Assembly (NCBI GenBank): GCA_027577595.1
Contig: JANBRJ010000002.1
Coordinates: 1-64,000 of the forward strand
Length of the DNA stretch: 64,000 nt
Direction of reading: 5' to 3'
DNA from: Coemansia sp. RSA 487
Lineage: Eukaryota; Kickxellomycota; Kickxellomycetes; Kickxellales; Kickxellaceae
A program made the position numbers and the translations under genes. Below the pieces are notes generated by a model. It saw nothing but the letters and a program-made list of their open reading frames with translations. It was not told the origin of the DNA and did not search any database. Each line of letters opens with the position of its first letter. Positions within the stretch are counted from its first letter, which is position 1. Shown piece after piece: positions 62,201-64,000 of this stretch.

Positions 62201-64000
62201 TCTTGCGCGTCCTGCTCGACAATAACAGTCTTGACGTGTTCTCCGCTCTCCTCCCATCGCTTCAGGTTTTCGTTCAAAGCCATAGAAATGCTCGGACGTC
62301 CCCAGAGTATTGCAAGACCCCAACTTAGACCATACTTTTTAACAAGCACATGTGGCCCCGGGATAAGTTTGATATACTTTTCAGGCTTGAGGTTTGAGCT
62401 TAGCAAATGGAACAGCTGGTACACCCTCTCGATTTCGCGGTCGTAGATAACCAGAACGTTGCTCAAGGGTAATGTCGACATGCTCAAGACCTTCTCCGCG
62501 TGGACGCACATTGCCATCGAAAAGGAGAGCGCTTGTCCGCTGTCAGAAAACATATTTGTTAACCAGTCTGATAAACGCCGGGTAAGTCTGTTTTCCGATC
62601 CAGTAGCAACTACCATATCGGCAGTGGCATCCTGAGGCAAACCCCAAGGACTAACCATACTGAATGCCTCGAGGCGTAGGTAGTGCCCACCCTGCAGCGC
62701 TAAAATCTGGTCGTCAGCAGCGTTAGCCATAACGTCGACAGATGCCAATCGTAAAATTGTGTCCGATACAATTGTCAAATCAAATACGGGCGGCGCACCT
62801 TCCTTACAAACCATGTCGATCGTACGCTTCAGTACATAGTCCAAAATCACACCTAGGCCTTGGTTCTCGTGTCGATGACTGTATGCAGAAACAAACGACG
62901 AAATGCTCTGAAGCCAGTGTGCTGCGTTGATGCCGTCATCCTTGATCTTGTTATTGTCTGGGTCGGCTAGGATCTTCAGAATTACGTAGAACATCACGTC
63001 TGAATCGAGGGGAGTCAAATACCTGAATGCCTCGACAACAGAATCCACAAGATTATCATACGAGCACACTTGATCCAGAACGACCTTGAGTGCAATCGCA
63101 GGGGCAGAGTGACAGAGGCTGCAAAGCTGACGGCCCATCAGCCTTACTGTGTCTCCCGAGAGACGTCGCATCACCGACCGCACCTTGCGTCGAACATCAT
63201 GGCAAAGCGATTCGATTTCAACATATGGATCGCAGGTATTGGTATCACCGTCTTGTTCGCCTGTCTGCATCATGTCTAAATCGCCATCCATGTCCACGTC
63301 GCCCAACGCATCATCGAGAGACATTCCCATTGCTGGCATGTTTGGCTTTTTGTCCGCTTCGCTGCAAGTTGGCGGTTCGGACGATACTGCTGGTAGGTCT
63401 GGCTTCCCGCTGTGTAAAACATACTCCCAGTACGCATACATCTCGTAGCGTTTTTCTAACGGCAGTGCGGAAATAAGCATCCAGAGCTCGTTCGACATGC
63501 CAGCCGAAGGGTTGCAGAATGAGTATGCTGGAATTATCCAAGAGCGCAAAAAGCCTAGCCAGCAGCTTTCTTTCTCGGAAGAAGTGGTCATACCATACCT
63601 GCAGATCCTGATCAGCCGTGTGAGTATGCTAGGATACTGATGTAGTCGCAAGAACGCAACATTGAGCCAGGGCGCAAGCGCTTGTGGTATGTTGTTGACT
63701 GCGCTGATTTTCGGAAGCTGCCGTGAGCCCTCAATGAGCCAGAACTTTTCATAGAAAAACACTTCGCTTGCCTTTTTAAGAAGCGGCGTTAGTACATAGC
63801 TGTTGACGTGTGTCTGGATCTCTGGGTGTTTCAAGTTATCTTGGGGACCCGGCAATCCCCAAGGGTTCTTTAGCTGACAAGATTCATCTGGAGTCAACAA
63901 GACGGGCTTTGAAATTCGGATTCGAGGTTCTATTGGCGCTTTCACGCAGTCAGTAGCGCGGTACAGCTTATCTGTCGATATATCAATTATACGAACGGCA
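59224..64000 (-). CDS. THO2: THO complex subunit 2 (5' part beyond the window)
   Basis: At least 1590 residues; the frame runs off the right edge, so the N-terminus is missing. THO2 is the scaffold of the THO complex that packages nascent mRNA for export. The middle part carries THOC2 blocks such as LWMLISALPLEKRYEMYAYWE near the left end of the visible protein, and a long helical array. The last 450 residues are disordered, rich in Arg, Ser, Asp and Gln with RDRDRDR-type runs, an RNA-binding tail typical of metazoan-like THOC2. No intron is seen in the visible part. An acidic insert of about 90 residues near the middle is low complexity. Confidence 0.88.
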   Translation of the reverse strand, partial: AVRIIDISTDKLYRATDCVKAPIEPRIRISKPVLLTPDESCQLKNPWGLPGPQDNLKHPEIQTHVNSYVLTPLLKKASEVFFYEKFWLIEGSRQLPKISAVNNIPQALAPWLNVAFLRLHQYPSILTRLIRICRYGMTTSSEKESCWLGFLRSWIIPAYSFCNPSAGMSNELWMLISALPLEKRYEMYAYWEYVLHSGKPDLPAVSSEPPTCSEADKKPNMPAMGMSLDDALGDVDMDGDLDMMQTGEQDGDTNTCDPYVEIESLCHDVRRKVRSVMRRLSGDTVRLMGRQLCSLCHSAPAIALKVVLDQVCSYDNLVDSVVEAFRYLTPLDSDVMFYVILKILADPDNNKIKDDGINAAHWLQSISSFVSAYSHRHENQGLGVILDYVLKRTIDMVCKEGAPPVFDLTIVSDTILRLASVDVMANAADDQILALQGGHYLRLEAFSMVSPWGLPQDATADMVVATGSENRLTRRLSDWLTNMFSDSGQALSFSMAMCVHAEKVLSMSTLPLSNVLVIYDREIERVYQLFHLLSSNLKPEKYIKLIPGPHVLVKKYGLSWGLAILWGRPSISMALNENLKRWEESGEHVKTVIVEQDAQEAVDEDDVPHQALDEGDESGSHANSPIDPTAEGDMPVRQDGQELPSDAKPENGDSKMDVDSEALQHSNTADKANVSRVVTDLKFEAPLLPRDYVEHIASTLPISAKEVGLSPEFVAVFWAMTLYDTEVPFGRYKKEIAIQSNLIKRIEAISKQVQSRSKSASLAQIKARAALTIDNLEKEMQEQSIHVSRIRTWLIAQKDYWFCMAHDQRKRVTHALLQHCILPRAVLSASDANFCAKFIWMMHYPLATNKFSLMIACDNIFSDTLSTLLAAFTENEARNYAKFLNTTLAYLSPLHASESCYNERAVNAWRGLTGFQQIGLYERGYLPPMSRTIRQQTPADPGTDMGDSKRIKAGSTMLSYDDFRSVMRKWHVALTKAFISTLDSKRNDTVRNGILALREMQPSFPVISQFGRRILEKVNGIATSGRSAHGKGDGMATEGLDSSKSLKAMATTYGAYLAMAKKNWISDFDYYPSASSRDSALVSPQPKRAQTNIRQEHRESPKPDQRTFTNRSGVPESTSKRDGYVSASGADSKPEKSQRGRQRPSGSRSFSNEAVAAAAVAAASTTSVSNLEGVSASRPRSPALATPTRGAAAGTGAEIASSSRAESYVPSKSNTSAPTGDKQPGSGHDQDSRRVRERDRDSDGRNRGRDRDRDRVRNRQYEADQWNSPRHVDADRRDSRSLRGSPSVQQGRNEGNLDKPPHKRQREDSMSDSKLEPPRQRMATSSNVTRQHPSSPRGHNTQGKSPSPSPLSGAGIGAASSKLSSEEVDRKRKELRAQLLKQQEEKQRQSQKQIPQHVEQRSDKNTKDSRGVSSRHSSREGSMAREPNMSFADNGRGETKENGSKKGRHGSARPLESTGSNASQQQHEQKKQSQQQQNIHSSSVEQRGKSDRGPRRQSHRDQALPSSYHPSGDKSTQADDGIAIRSSGNRQPRNDDSRGTGPAASFGRKGLNERKNSDGRNGGGSSGSRRGSRRNRGSDAHNRNDDRRYRR

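Overview
The window is nuclear DNA from a fungus, most likely an early-diverging lineage; Kickxellomycotina/Coemansia-like is my guess from gene content, not from a comparison. Fungal marks are Bem1/Scd2, a Zap1-type zinc-finger factor, Mgr3-like and Rxt2-like proteins and a Gcn4/CPC1-type bZIP gene. The same DNA also carries genes that budding yeasts lack, namely a CHORD protein, a PTAR1-like prenyltransferase-alpha protein and a paraoxonase. Introns are few and mostly short (about 48-185 nt, one of 331 nt), with GTAAGT/GTATGT-type donors and CTAAT-like branch sites. I see no bacterial operons, CRISPR arrays, insertion sequences or intact transposons.

Layout. 0.3-8.3 kb: THP3/LENG8-like SAC3 protein, PTAR1-like protein, Mgr3-like mitochondrial TPR protein (minus), membrane-anchored paraoxonase (minus) and a Maf nucleotide pyrophosphatase. 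8.4-12.8 kb: CCT2 and BEM1, both minus. 12.8-15.9 kb: a long gene-poor stretch. 15.9-18.8 kb: a TRF/Tbf1-like telobox protein. 20.6-22.2 kb: a Gcn4-like bZIP gene with two upstream ORFs. 22.9-25.4 kb: gene-poor except for one tiny Cys-rich ORF. 25.4-28.6 kb: an orphan gene, a polytopic membrane protein and RPS26. 29.6-31.5 kb: YqeH/NOA1-type GTPase, followed by a second tiny Cys-rich ORF. 33-46.9 kb is gene-dense: SEC5, a mitotic cyclin, a CHORD-CS protein, RPL8/uL2, YPT6/RAB6, TRM4/NSUN2, ETFB and CMC2. 47-50.9 kb: Zap1-like factor, ERD2 and a predicted myristoylated protein. 51.4 kb: the third tiny Cys-rich ORF. 52.1-55.7 kb: a coiled-coil protein, an RXT2-like Rpd3L subunit, a tRNA-like relic and MAF1. 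56.5-59.1 kb: a secreted GH31 alpha-glucosidase. 59.2 kb to the window end: THO2, whose 5' part lies outside.

Most genes are housekeeping genes without operon-like logic; several pairs share divergent promoters (paraoxonase/Maf, YPT6/TRM4, Zap1-like/ERD2).

The most interesting signals are small. (i) Three dispersed micro-ORFs of 25, 31 and 35 codons share the core C-x-C-x-L-C-K-x-G and look like a family of minimal metallothionein-like peptides; in two of them the ATG is the first one after a TATA box. (ii) The Gcn4-like gene has a 6-codon uORF followed by a 33-codon uORF ending 17 nt before the main ATG, the layout of CPC1/ATF4 translational control. (iii) A 28-bp-arm, near-perfect hairpin lies upstream of it. 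(iv) A tRNA-like fold sits next to MAF1, the RNA polymerase III repressor.
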